A DNA stretch of 64,000 nt from Indolivaga alginatilytica (GTDB taxonomy: Bacteria; Bacteroidota; Bacteroidia; Bacteroidales; Dysgonomonadaceae). Shown piece by piece: positions 6,987 to 15,075 of the stretch (the stretch's first letter is position 1; each line of letters opens with the position of its first letter). Made by a program: the position numbers and the translations under genes. The stretch lies in contig NZ_QICL01000003.1 of assembly GCF_003201355.1 (NCBI RefSeq), forward strand, positions 176,574-240,573, in the 5' to 3' direction. Under the pieces are notes generated by a model. The model worked only from the letters and a program-made list of their open reading frames with translations. It did no database searches and was not told the origin of the DNA.

Positions 6987-9887
6987 ATGAAACAACAAAC
7001 ACTAAAGACTTGTATCCTTATTGGCTCTATCGTCCTTTCTGCACTTATTGTTCCTACTTTACATGCACAGGATATGATGGGCAAAACCGGGTTTACCAAG
7101 CTTTGGGCAGGACTGAAAGAGAAACAACCCGAAAATCAACTGCCACATGGTAAAGCTCCTTTTCAGACCTCGGAAAGAAAGGCAAAGCAAAATATTCCCA
7201 CAAAGTTAATCCCTACGCAAGATGGAGAGTGGATTATCTCCGATGGTTGGGAGATGGGTACTTCAACTCAGGTGATAGAATCTAAAGAGTCGATATTCAG
7301 TACAAACTTCGATACAGAGAACTGGTATAATGCAACCGTTCCCGGAACAGTACTTACTACTTTGGTGAATCAGGGGGAATACCCCGATCCCTACTTTGGT
7401 CTTAATAATATGGCGATACCCGATACGCTGGCTTACATGAAATGGTGGTATCGTACTTCGTTCGATGCTCCCGCTAATAGCGAAGGAAAACGAGTTCGCT
7501 TGTTGCTTAATGGGATAAATTATAGAGCTGAAATTTTTCTGAATGGACAGAAACTAGGAAATATGACGGGGGCGTTTATCCGTGGTGAATATGATATAAC
7601 ATCATTGATAAAAACTAGTGGTAAAAATGTCTTAGCAGTATTGGTTTCTCCTCCTGATAATCCCGGTATATCGCATGAGCAATCAATGGTTGCAGGACAG
7701 GGTTTAAATGGAGGGCAGCTAAGCTTAGATGGTCCTACTTTTATAGCATCTATGGGTTGGGACTGGATTCCAGGTATCCGTGATCGAAATATGGGTATTT
7801 GGCAAGATGTGAGATTGAGAGTTGGTGGTGATGTGACTATCGGTGATCCTCAGGTGGTGACTAATCTTGCTTTGCCCGACACTACAAAAGCTACGATAAA
7901 GATTATTGTTCCGGTAAAGAATCTAACAGGCTCTCCTATACAGGGAACTTTATCTGCTAAATTTGAAGGTGTAGATATTAACTTGGCTTATACCTTAAAG
8001 GCTAAAGAAGAGAAGGCGTTGGTTTTTGATCCCGTAAATTTTAAAGAACTGAATATAAAGAACCCAAAGCTTTGGTGGCCTAATGGTTATGGTGCTCCCA
8101 ATCTTTATAATCTCGAACTACAAGCAAATGCAGGAACAAAATTCTCTGATTTGAAAAAGTTGCGTTTTGGTATTCGTGAATTATCATACGAATTGATGAT
8201 AAACACTCCGGCTAAAGGAGATCATAGAGTAGCTTATACGCCTGTGGATGTCGAAACAAATGGCAAACCTATTTTTGATTATGAAAATGTAGTGAAAGTG
8301 GGTGATCCTAAACTGAACAGGACGATACCCACATTACAAAAGAATATAGATGAGACTGCTGTTTTTGAGCAACTGTCTAATAACGATCCTGTGGGTCAGT
8401 ATTTCGTGTTCCGTGTAAATGGAGTTCGTATCTTTATTAAAGGAGGTACATTTGGTATGGATGATGCAATGAAGCGCATATCCCGTGAAAAATTCGTGCC
8501 CTATTTCCAGTTGCATAAAGATGCTAATTTCAACCTTATCCGTAACTGGGTAGGCGAAACTACCGAAGAGCTATTTTACGAACTGGCAGACGAATATGGT
8601 ATGCTTGTATGGAATGATTTCTGGATTACGACAGATGATACAGTTGAGCCGAACGATTATCAATTGTTTATGAAGAATGCTACGGATGTGGTACGCCGTT
8701 TCAGAACTCATCCATCTATTGCAATCTGGTGTCCTCGTAACGAGGGGTATGCTCCCGAAGGAATGGAGCCTCAATTGGCTAAAATGTTAGCTACAGAAGA
8801 TCCTACACGTCATTATCATGGAAATTCTCGTTTCTTAAATGCTGTGAATAGCGGTCCTTACGGTTTCTTTAAGGATCAGTCTCGTTATTTTACAGAAACG
8901 GCAGAAGGATTCAATACTGAATTTGGGGCTCAGGCTATTCCAACAGCAAATACTATCCGTAAGTTTATTGCTCCCGAAGATCAATGGCCTATAAATGATG
9001 TGTGGGCATATCACGATCTTCATCATACGACTCACTTCTTTGAAGATTTTATGGGTGCTGTAAATAGCTATGGAAAAGCCAGCAGTATGGAAGACTTTTC
9101 AAAGAAAGCTCAAATGGTAACTTATGATACATGGAGAGCTATGATTGAAGCTTGGAACAGTCGTATGTGGGACAATACAACGGGTCTTATTATGTGGATG
9201 AGTCATCCGTCATGGCCTAGTATGACATGGCAGACTTATACGTACGACTATGAAACTCCGGGTTCGTACTTCGGAGCTAAGAAGGCGCAAGAGCCTGTTC
9301 ATATCCAAATGAATTTGCCTGATAACAAGGTGATAATCGTGAACTCTACTCGTGAAGGTTATAAGAATATGACAGTGAATGTTCGTTATTTCCATATCAC
9401 GGGTAAAGAGTATTACAATAAAACAGAAAAATACGATGTGCCTGCCAATGGTAAGGTTGATTGTTTTATTCCGGAACTGGCAACAAAAGATGTACCTAAA
9501 TATACATTAGTTCGCCTTGAACTGAGGGATAGCAAAGGAAACATTGTTTCAATAAATGACTATTGGAAGAATTGGGGGAATTTGCAATCTAACCAAGCAT
9601 TAAACGCATTAGGTAAACCCGAACTGAAACTAACATTGAAAAAGAACTCAGGTGGTAAATGTCTATATGAATTGGAAAATACCTCTAAAGAATTTGCTGT
9701 AGCGGTTAAGTTGAATGCTAAAAGCAAAATAACCGGTGAAATAATTCTTCCTGCTTATTTTTCTGAAGGGTACATGAATTTACTACCCGGAGAAAAACGT
9801 AAAATAGAATTGGCATTACCGGATATGGTTCCAGCTAATTTTGCTATAATAGCAGAAGGTTACAATTTTGATTCTATAGAGTTGTAA
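6987..9887 (+). CDS. Secreted glycoside hydrolase family 2 (exo-beta-glucosaminidase/mannosidase-like)
   Basis: This 966-residue enzyme should remove terminal beta-linked sugars outside the cytoplasm. A signal peptide (residues 1-27, ending LHA before Q) targets it to the periplasm or surface. The order is a jelly-roll sugar-binding domain (about 80-280), an immunoglobulin-like domain, a TIM barrel (about 440-790) and C-terminal beta domains. The barrel carries CPRNEG, whose Glu586 is the likely acid/base, and NTEFG, whose Glu645 is the likely nucleophile. The long WVGETTEELFYELADEYG stretch resembles the CsxA/mannosidase branch of GH2 rather than LacZ. Substrate is uncertain. No carbohydrate uptake (SusC/D) genes accompany it. 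Confidence 0.85.
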   Translation: MKQQTLKTCILIGSIVLSALIVPTLHAQDMMGKTGFTKLWAGLKEKQPENQLPHGKAPFQTSERKAKQNIPTKLIPTQDGEWIISDGWEMGTSTQVIESKESIFSTNFDTENWYNATVPGTVLTTLVNQGEYPDPYFGLNNMAIPDTLAYMKWWYRTSFDAPANSEGKRVRLLLNGINYRAEIFLNGQKLGNMTGAFIRGEYDITSLIKTSGKNVLAVLVSPPDNPGISHEQSMVAGQGLNGGQLSLDGPTFIASMGWDWIPGIRDRNMGIWQDVRLRVGGDVTIGDPQVVTNLALPDTTKATIKIIVPVKNLTGSPIQGTLSAKFEGVDINLAYTLKAKEEKALVFDPVNFKELNIKNPKLWWPNGYGAPNLYNLELQANAGTKFSDLKKLRFGIRELSYELMINTPAKGDHRVAYTPVDVETNGKPIFDYENVVKVGDPKLNRTIPTLQKNIDETAVFEQLSNNDPVGQYFVFRVNGVRIFIKGGTFGMDDAMKRISREKFVPYFQLHKDANFNLIRNWVGETTEELFYELADEYGMLVWNDFWITTDDTVEPNDYQLFMKNATDVVRRFRTHPSIAIWCPRNEGYAPEGMEPQLAKMLATEDPTRHYHGNSRFLNAVNSGPYGFFKDQSRYFTETAEGFNTEFGAQAIPTANTIRKFIAPEDQWPINDVWAYHDLHHTTHFFEDFMGAVNSYGKASSMEDFSKKAQMVTYDTWRAMIEAWNSRMWDNTTGLIMWMSHPSWPSMTWQTYTYDYETPGSYFGAKKAQEPVHIQMNLPDNKVIIVNSTREGYKNMTVNVRYFHITGKEYYNKTEKYDVPANGKVDCFIPELATKDVPKYTLVRLELRDSKGNIVSINDYWKNWGNLQSNQALNALGKPELKLTLKKNSGGKCLYELENTSKEFAVAVKLNAKSKITGEIILPAYFSEGYMNLLPGEKRKIELALPDMVPANFAIIAEGYNFDSIEL

Positions 9888-9916
9888 AGGTATCTATTGA
9901 TCTTATATACAGAGTG

Positions 9917-9946
9917 AAAGGTCGGTAATGTTGCCGACCTTTTATT
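9917..9946 (+). terminator. Intrinsic terminator after GH2 gene
   Basis: AAAGGTCGG (9917-9925) pairs with CCGACCTTT (9934-9942), followed by a short T-rich tract. Confidence 0.75.
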
Positions 9947-10005
9947 GTATTGTTTTCCTAAATCAGCTTATTTATATCTATTAACACTGGAGTCATTTTT
10001 TTTAT

Positions 10006-10013
10006 TATATTTG
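10006..10013 (+). promoter_or_regulatory. -7 promoter element
   Basis: TATATTTG lies 35 bases before the start at 10049. No clear -33 element. Confidence 0.4.
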
Positions 10014-10048
10014 CAATCATTCGTAAAATTAACAAATTTTCAATTCGT

Positions 10049-10522
10049 ATGGAAAATAACTATTCAACGCAAGAGTCTGACCAAAAAAGTTTGGAGCTGA
10101 CTGATCTTTCATTTGATTTTTTAAAGGAGACTGCTAAGTGGGCAAAGTTTCTATCCATTCTGGGTTTTATAGGCATTGCTCTTATGGTGATCTTTGCTAT
10201 TTTTATAGGTGTATTCCTATCTATGTTATCAGCTTCCTTTACTCAATCCAGTCCGTTCGCAGTAGCTCCGGGTCTTTTTTCATTAATATATTTAGTTCTT
10301 GCAGCTCTTTATGCTTGTCCCGTTTATTTCTTGTATAAGTTCTCAATAAATACACGTGATGCTCTGAATGCAAGGAATAGTGATCTTTTGACAGAAGGTT
10401 TACGTTATCTAAAATCTCATTATAAATTTATAGGTATAATGATGATTGTTCTTTTCGCTTTGTATATCGTTGTCATTATTGGTGCTATTGTTGTTGGAAT
10501 TGCCGCTGCAACTCTATCCTGA
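10049..10522 (+). CDS. Small membrane protein, DUF5362-like
   Basis: This 157-residue protein has a polar N terminus, an ETAKWAKFLSILGFIG box (about residues 30-45) leading into the first membrane segment, and three or four membrane segments in all. The box and length resemble the Bacteroidota DUF5362 family, whose function is unknown. It lies between two terminators and so appears to be transcribed alone. Confidence 0.6.
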   Translation: MENNYSTQESDQKSLELTDLSFDFLKETAKWAKFLSILGFIGIALMVIFAIFIGVFLSMLSASFTQSSPFAVAPGLFSLIYLVLAALYACPVYFLYKFSINTRDALNARNSDLLTEGLRYLKSHYKFIGIMMIVLFALYIVVIIGAIVVGIAAATLS

Positions 10523-10546
10523 GTTTGATATAAGTAAAAATAAGAG

Positions 10547-10571
10547 AGACCGAGATTATCGGTCTTTTTTT
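10547..10571 (+). terminator. Intrinsic terminator
   Basis: AGACCGA (10547-10553) pairs with TCGGTCT (10559-10565), followed by T7. It separates the plus-strand gene from convergent tsaE. Confidence 0.8.
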
Positions 10572-10575
10572 GTTT

Positions 10576-10989
10576 TTAGTTTATTCCGACAAGCCTGCTT
10601 CCATCCTCTACCTCTTTTACTGTAATATGTACAGTGTCGTGTGGTAGAAGTGACTCTATTCTTTCGGGCCATTCTATAAAGCATATGCAGCCACTGTAGA
10701 AATAGTCTTCGTATCCGAAATCGAATGCTTCTTCTTCTTTATTGATTCTGTAAAAGTCGAAGTGGTATATTAACTCTCCCGAATCAGACCTGTATTCATT
10801 TATGATTGCAAAAGTAGGGCTGTTTATAACATCGGTTACTCCAAGCTTTTCGCAGATAGCTTTTATGAAAGTTGTTTTGCCGGCTCCCATTTCTCCATGA
10901 AATGCAAAAACCGTATTGTCTCCCATCTGCTTAACAAATTCAGTTGCAGCGTCTGTGATTGTATCCAGTGATTTTATCTCTATAGTCAT
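10576..10989 (-). CDS. tsaE: tRNA threonylcarbamoyladenosine biosynthesis ATPase TsaE
   Basis: This 137-residue ATPase is part of the TsaB/TsaD/TsaE complex that makes the universal t6A37 modification of ANN-decoding tRNAs. The Walker A motif is GEMGAGKTT (residues 32-40). The [10 protein letters not shown] segment and HFDFYRI are typical of the family, and [13 protein letters not shown] is the C-terminal signature. It follows porX by 47 bases on the same strand, so the two are probably co-transcribed. Confidence 0.95.
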   Translation of the reverse strand: MTIEIKSLDTITDAATEFVKQMGDNTVFAFHGEMGAGKTTFIKAICEKLGVTDVINSPTFAIINEYRSDSGELIYHFDFYRINKEEEAFDFGYEDYFYSGCICFIEWPERIESLLPHDTVHITVKEVEDGSRLVGIN

Positions 10990-11036
10990 TATCTTATTCT
11001 TCTTAATGTTTATATATTTTGTTGATTTATATTGTT

Positions 11037-12581
11037 TTATTTCGGTTTGAGAGTAATAAATGGTAGTAACATTTCCTCAATGGAGACTCCTCCATGTTGA
11101 AAAGTATCAGTATAATAGGATGTATAATAGTTGTAATTGTTTGGGTACGCAAAGAAGTCCTCATTGAGAGCAAATATATATTTGCTGCTTAGGTTGGGAG
11201 AGGGTAGTCCTATCTGTGCAGGGTTTCGGCTCTCGTAGACTTTCTTATAATCGTAATCGAGGTTTTTACCTACTTTGTATCTTAGGTTGGTATTTGTAGC
11301 TTTATCTCCGATTACCTTTAGTGCATTTTTTACTCTGATGGTTCCATGATCGGTGGTCAATACAATGTTATAACCCATATTTGCAATATGCTTGAAAAGG
11401 TCGCTTATGCTTGAGTGTTTGAACCACGATCGGGTAAGTGAGCGATAAGCCGCTTCGTTTGCTGCCAATTCGCGAATCATTTGAGAATCGGTTCTTGCAT
11501 GCGAAAGCATATCTACAAAATTGATAACTATCACATTTAGTTGATTATTGCCTAATGTGTTTAAGTTCTGTAATAATTTGCTTCCGTATGCGGATGTATG
11601 TACTTTATTATAAGAGAATGAGTAGTTTTTTCTGAAACGATCTATTTGTGCTTGGATCAAAAGATCTTCATTCAGATTCTTTCCTTCGTCCTCAATTTCC
11701 TCTACCCATAAATTGGGATACATCTGGGATATTTGCAAAGGCATCAATCCTGCAAAAATAGCATTTCGAGAATACTGTGTTGCCGTTGGAAGTATCGAAA
11801 GGTACATGTCTTCCTCAAATGTGAAGTCGGGAGCTAACATGTCTCTTATAGCCGCCCACTGATCGAGGCGGAAGTTATCAATAAGAATAAAGAATAATTT
11901 CTCTCCGTTATCTAATTTAGGGAATACTTTCTTTTTGAATAAATCGGGACTTATAATCGGTCTGTTGTCGGGGTCTTGTATCCATGATACATAATTCTTC
12001 TTGACGAATTTACAAAACGAATTATTAGCATCGAGTTTCTGTGCAACGATCAATTCTAAAAGCGGATTTTGAGTGGCAGTCAGTTCCATTTCCCAGAAAA
12101 CAAGCTTTTTATATACTTCTGTCCATTCCTCAAAAGAATACGAATCTCCTATCTGCATTCCTATTTTATTGAACTCCTCGCGATACCCTTCCAGTGTAGC
12201 TTCTGATACAATATCGTTTTTATGGAGGTTCTTCTTTATAGAAGATAGTATCTGGTTCGGGTTCACCGGTTTGATGAGGTAATCGGCTATTTTTTTACCG
12301 ATGGCATCGGTCATTATACCTTCGTCTTCACTTTTGGTGATCATTATTACAGGTATGTTCGGGTCTATTTCTTTTATCTTGCTTAAGGTTTGCAATCCTG
12401 TAAGTCCGGGCATATTCTCATCCAGAAATACAAGATTGAATCTCTCTTCCTTGCAGCAATCTAAGGCGTCCTGCCCGCTATTGACCGTTACTATCTCATA
12501 GCCTTTTTCTTCTAAAAAAAGGACATGGGGGCGAAGTAGTTCTATTTCGTCATCAGCCCAAAGTATGCGGTATTTTTTCAT
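11037..12581 (-). CDS. porX: Response regulator with PglZ domain, type IX secretion regulator PorX
   Basis: This 514-residue protein has an N-terminal receiver domain (1-120) with acidic pocket Asp10/Asp11, phosphorylation site Asp54, Thr82 and Lys104. A long PglZ-type alkaline-phosphatase-superfamily domain (about 200-514) follows. It includes [18 protein letters not shown] and TTDHGTIRV, which supply metal ligands. PorX receives signals from the PorY kinase and controls type IX secretion genes with the sigma factor SigP. The PglZ domain has been reported to be a zinc phosphodiesterase. The effector domain replaces a DNA-binding domain. No porY is in the window. Confidence 0.93.
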   Translation of the reverse strand: MKKYRILWADDEIELLRPHVLFLEEKGYEIVTVNSGQDALDCCKEERFNLVFLDENMPGLTGLQTLSKIKEIDPNIPVIMITKSEDEGIMTDAIGKKIADYLIKPVNPNQILSSIKKNLHKNDIVSEATLEGYREEFNKIGMQIGDSYSFEEWTEVYKKLVFWEMELTATQNPLLELIVAQKLDANNSFCKFVKKNYVSWIQDPDNRPIISPDLFKKKVFPKLDNGEKLFFILIDNFRLDQWAAIRDMLAPDFTFEEDMYLSILPTATQYSRNAIFAGLMPLQISQMYPNLWVEEIEDEGKNLNEDLLIQAQIDRFRKNYSFSYNKVHTSAYGSKLLQNLNTLGNNQLNVIVINFVDMLSHARTDSQMIRELAANEAAYRSLTRSWFKHSSISDLFKHIANMGYNIVLTTDHGTIRVKNALKVIGDKATNTNLRYKVGKNLDYDYKKVYESRNPAQIGLPSPNLSSKYIFALNEDFFAYPNNYNYYTSYYTDTFQHGGVSIEEMLLPFITLKPK

Positions 12582-12609
12582 ATGTTTTATGTTATCTATT
12601 CTTTATTTT

Positions 12610-12655
12610 AAGGTCTTAGGCCTTTTTGTTGTTTTGCAATGGTAACTATTTATTA
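12610..12655 (-). repeat. Hairpin element, copy 4 (hairpin half)
   Basis: AAGGTCTTAGGCCTT (12610-12624) plus T-rich flank in reverse orientation. The right arm carries a T-to-C change relative to the consensus, leaving a wobble pair. The copy is joined directly to another copy in the opposite orientation. Confidence 0.65.
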
Positions 12656-12659
12656 TTAT

Positions 12660-12744
12660 ATTTCGTAACTGTAACTGTCTCTCGTTATTGTACTTACCAA
12701 AGCAGTCAATAGGTCTGTGACCTTAATAAGAAGGTCTGTGACCT
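12660..12744 (+). repeat. Hairpin element, copy 5, with doubled hairpin
   Basis: The conserved body (TAACTGTCTCTCG... TACTTACCAAAGC) leads into AGGTCTGTGACCT (12711-12723), and a second identical core follows at 12732-12744. It is the only copy here with a tandemly duplicated hairpin. Confidence 0.7.
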
Positions 12745-13031
12745 CAAAGTTAAGTATTTCTATATAACAAAATGTATAAGTAGTCTTTTTGTTTTTTATG
12801 CTCTCTTCCCACATCGGTAGGCTGACGGGTGTAAGCCTCTGTCGGAAATAAAAATACAATATTTAGACAGTTTTCAACACCTGATTCACAATAGTAACAA
12901 AAAGTAAACAAATAAAGTAACAAAGTAAACAGTAAATGACTAATAAGTGTCACTTTTGAGAGATTTTCAAACAATTGACTTTCAATACACAAGAGCTAAA
13001 AAGGTAACAAAAGTGACAAAAGTGACACCTA
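12745..13031. repeat. Repeat-rich spacer with 12-bp inverted repeat
   Basis: No credible gene is seen. AGTAACAAA-type units run through 12893-12930. A perfect 12-bp inverted repeat, GTGTCACTTTTG (12947-12958) and CAAAAGTGACAC (13017-13028), is separated by 58 bases. A structurally equal copy lies at 54203-54287. The right arm ends three bases from the stop codon of the HTH gene. Confidence 0.65.
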
Positions 13032-13532
13032 TCACAAGCCTTTTTTCTCACTCAGATTCCTTTGTAACCTTTCCAGATCGCGTTTGGTCTTTTCGCTGTC
13101 TACAGTGATCATAAACGGACTCGGAGCCTGTGCCTGTTTCCTGCCTTTCGACTCGTTATATCCACCCGATAAAGAATATACAATAGCCGAAGTTTCGGGT
13201 ACGCAGTATTTTTCCTTTACCACATATTCTTTTACTACCAGACTATAAGGATCGTCGCTATCCTTCGAAGCCACATACGTTGTTTTTGTTTCTACCTGCC
13301 TGTACCCTTCCAGCTTTTGCCGCATCGATTGGCGGGCTCTCTGCCTCAATTTCTCTTCCCGTGCTTCTTCCGCTTGTTGCAATGCCTCGGCAAAAGAAGA
13401 CTTAGTTGCTTTCCATTCGTAGAAAACTTTGCGGCTAATGCTCACAATACGGCATATTTCGGTAATTGTATAATTATCCTCCTCTATTAATGCTGCAACC
13501 TTTTCGACAAGTGATTGACTAAATTTTCCCAT
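13032..13532 (-). CDS. Solitary HTH protein, phage terminase small subunit / phBC6A51-like
   Basis: This 166-residue protein begins with a helix-turn-helix (about residues 12-45: VAALIEEDNYTITEICRIVSISRKVFYEWK). A charged helical region rich in Glu, Arg and Gln follows, and the C terminus is Lys/Glu-rich. This resembles the N-terminal DNA-binding part of phage terminase small subunits and transposase-type HTH proteins. An in-frame ATG further upstream (13577) lies inside a GTAGGGGCG repeat, so the ATG at 13532 is preferred. No other phage gene is nearby. Repeats flank it on both sides, which suggests a remnant or a repeat-associated DNA-binding protein. Function unknown. Confidence 0.6.
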   Translation of the reverse strand: MGKFSQSLVEKVAALIEEDNYTITEICRIVSISRKVFYEWKATKSSFAEALQQAEEAREEKLRQRARQSMRQKLEGYRQVETKTTYVASKDSDDPYSLVVKEYVVKEKYCVPETSAIVYSLSGGYNESKGRKQAQAPSPFMITVDSEKTKRDLERLQRNLSEKKGL

Positions 13533-13560
13533 AATACTTTCTTTAATAGATAAAAAGCTT

Positions 13561-13756
13561 GTAGGGGCGTGTTGCATACGCCCGGAAAAAGTAGACAGCA
13601 GATTATCCTAAACGCTAAGGAGCCAAAGGGCACAAACTACCCCGGCATTGTAGGGGCGAACCTATGTGTTCGCCCGATATTGGGCAGACACATAGATCTG
13701 CCCCTACCGTTTCTTCCTTTCATCAGGAGAGGGATGGGGTGAGGGTGTACCAGACT
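13561..13756. repeat. GTAGGGGCG and GGGGTGAGG repeat cluster
   Basis: Three units are visible: a hairpin GGGCGTGTTGCATACGCCC (13565-13583); an inverted pair TAGGGGCGAACC...GTTCGCCC (13651-13675) against GGGCAGACAC...TGCCCCTA (13682-13706); and GGAGAGGGATGGGGTGAGG (13726-13744). The stretch 13533-13829 otherwise holds no gene. Base composition is much more GC-rich than the surrounding spacers. Confidence 0.7.
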
Positions 13757-13829
13757 CTTAATTGTGTGACTCTAAATTATATCAATAGTTTTTTATTCGA
13801 ATAAAATATGAAAATAGTGGGGCGTTTTT

Positions 13830-13860
13830 TTTGATATGTGTCTGATTTATTGTATTTTTG
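13830..13860 (+). promoter_or_regulatory. Strong Bacteroidota promoter of the rpsL operon
   Basis: TTTG (13830-13833) and TATTTTTG (13853-13860) are separated by 19 bases, an excellent -33/-7 match. Transcription would start near 13866, giving a leader of about 135 bases before rpsL. Confidence 0.7.
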
Positions 13861-13882
13861 CACCTCGAATTACGAAGAGGTG

Positions 13883-13928
13883 AATAGTCTTCATGTGGTA
13901 TTATTTTGATACTCACTTGGTTGACTAT
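13883..13928 (+). promoter_or_regulatory. Structured rpsL leader
   Basis: AATAGTC (13883-13889) can pair with GACTATT (13922-13928). A further CACCTC/GAGGTG pair lies at 13861-13882, at the predicted transcript start. This may be a regulatory leader, but no known motif was recognised. Confidence 0.35.
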
Positions 13929-14002
13929 TTATTCTTGTCGTATTTGTAATGTAGTTTAACCAAATAAAAATTGAATTTTTTAAGTTCTAAAAATTAAAAG
14001 AA

Positions 14003-14419
14003 ATGCCTACAATTCAACAACTAGTAAGAAAAGGTCGGGCTGTTTTGGTTGATAAGAGCAAGTCTCCTGCGTTGGATTCTTGTCCTCAGAGAAGAGGTGT
14101 TTGTGTACGTGTGTATACAACAACTCCGAAAAAACCAAACTCAGCTATGCGTAAAGTAGCACGTGTGCGTTTAACAAACGGTAAAGAAGTGAATGCTTAT
14201 ATTCCTGGAGAAGGACATAACTTGCAGGAGCACTCTATTGTACTTGTTAGAGGTGGTCGTGTTAAAGATCTTCCGGGGGTACGTTATCACATTGTTCGTG
14301 GAACATTGGATACTGCCGGCGTGAATGGTCGTACGCAAAGACGCTCTAAATACGGAGCTAAGAGACCAAAAGCTGGAAAAGCACCAGTTGCACCGGCTAA
14401 GGGAGGAAAAAAGAAATAA
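14003..14419 (+). CDS. rpsL: 30S ribosomal protein S12
   Basis: This 138-residue protein of the 30S decoding centre has the near-universal [17 protein letters not shown] segment and the [15 protein letters not shown] loop that contacts h44. The Lys in TPKKPNS is the streptomycin-sensitive residue. The C terminus is extended with Lys/Ala ([13 protein letters not shown]), common in Bacteroidota. It opens the rpsL-rpsG-fusA group that runs directly into the S10 cluster. Confidence 0.97.
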   Translation: MPTIQQLVRKGRAVLVDKSKSPALDSCPQRRGVCVRVYTTTPKKPNSAMRKVARVRLTNGKEVNAYIPGEGHNLQEHSIVLVRGGRVKDLPGVRYHIVRGTLDTAGVNGRTQRRSKYGAKRPKAGKAPVAPAKGGKKK

Positions 14420-14508
14420 TTTCCAATTCCGATAGTCGACATTTTTAATTAATTCAAGTATTAAAGTGTTTTTAAGTTTATTGGGTAGGCTACTATAAGG
14501 TTGAGTAA

Positions 14509-14526
14509 ATGGTTCGGCGGAACCGT
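14509..14526 (+). promoter_or_regulatory. Hairpin in rpsL-rpsG spacer
   Basis: GGTTC pairs with GAACC around a GGCG loop within the unusually long 159-base spacer. In E. coli, S7 represses its operon by binding this same intercistronic region, so an equivalent site is possible. The sequence is not the E. coli motif. Confidence 0.3.
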
Positions 14527-14578
14527 TGAAGACAGGGAGATCGGCAACCAAAAACAAGAACAAAATTTTTAAACAAAA

Positions 14579-15055
14579 ATGAGAAAAGCAAAACCAAAGA
14601 AAAGACAGGTACTTCCGGATCCTGTTTTCGGTGATGTAAAAGTTACAAGATTCGTAAATCACTTGATGTATGATGGTAAGAAAAGTACTTCTTACAGTAT
14701 TTTCTACACAGCATTAGAAGTGGTTAAAAACAAACTTCCTAACGAAGAAAAGAGCTCTTTGGAAATTTGGAAAGCAGCTCTGGACAATGTGACTCCTCAG
14801 GTTGAAGTGAAGTCTCGCCGTGTAGGTGGTGCAACATTTCAGGTACCAACAGAGATCCGTGCAGATCGTAAAGAATCTGTATCTATGAAAAACCTTATCC
14901 TTTACGCTCGTAAGAGAGGTGGTAAGACTATGGCTGATAAGCTGGCTGCAGAGATTGTAGATGCTTTCAATAACCAAGGCGGATCGTATAAAAGAAAAGA
15001 AGATATGCATAGAATGGCTGAAGCTAACCGTGCATTTGCTCACTTCAGATTTTAA
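14579..15055 (+). CDS. rpsG: 30S ribosomal protein S7
   Basis: This 158-residue primary assembly protein of the 30S head binds the 3' major domain of 16S rRNA near the E site. The N-terminal [13 protein letters not shown]-like segment (residues 8-20), [12 protein letters not shown] and [14 protein letters not shown] beta-hairpin, and the C-terminal [15 protein letters not shown] are diagnostic. It is followed by fusA after 20 bases and shares its transcript. Confidence 0.97.
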   Translation: MRKAKPKKRQVLPDPVFGDVKVTRFVNHLMYDGKKSTSYSIFYTALEVVKNKLPNEEKSSLEIWKAALDNVTPQVEVKSRRVGGATFQVPTEIRADRKESVSMKNLILYARKRGGKTMADKLAAEIVDAFNNQGGSYKRKEDMHRMAEANRAFAHFRF

Positions 15056-15075
15056 TTAAGGAGGTAAATAATACA

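Noticed and set aside
12750-12992. 80-codon open frame on the minus strand
   Set aside because: It lies in a repeat-rich spacer, has no coding-like composition or plausible start context, and overlaps hairpin-element sequence.
13533-13577. Upstream ATG extension of the HTH gene
   Set aside because: The extra 15 codons fall partly in a GTAGGGGCG repeat hairpin, and the internal ATG gives a normal HTH-protein start.
13032-13829. A prophage or insertion sequence in the repeat island
   Set aside because: Only one phage-like gene is present. There is no integrase, transposase or structural gene, no clear target duplication and no tRNA target.
14171-14662. 163-codon minus-strand frame over rpsL and rpsG
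   Set aside because: It overlaps two certain ribosomal protein genes antisense and shows no family features.
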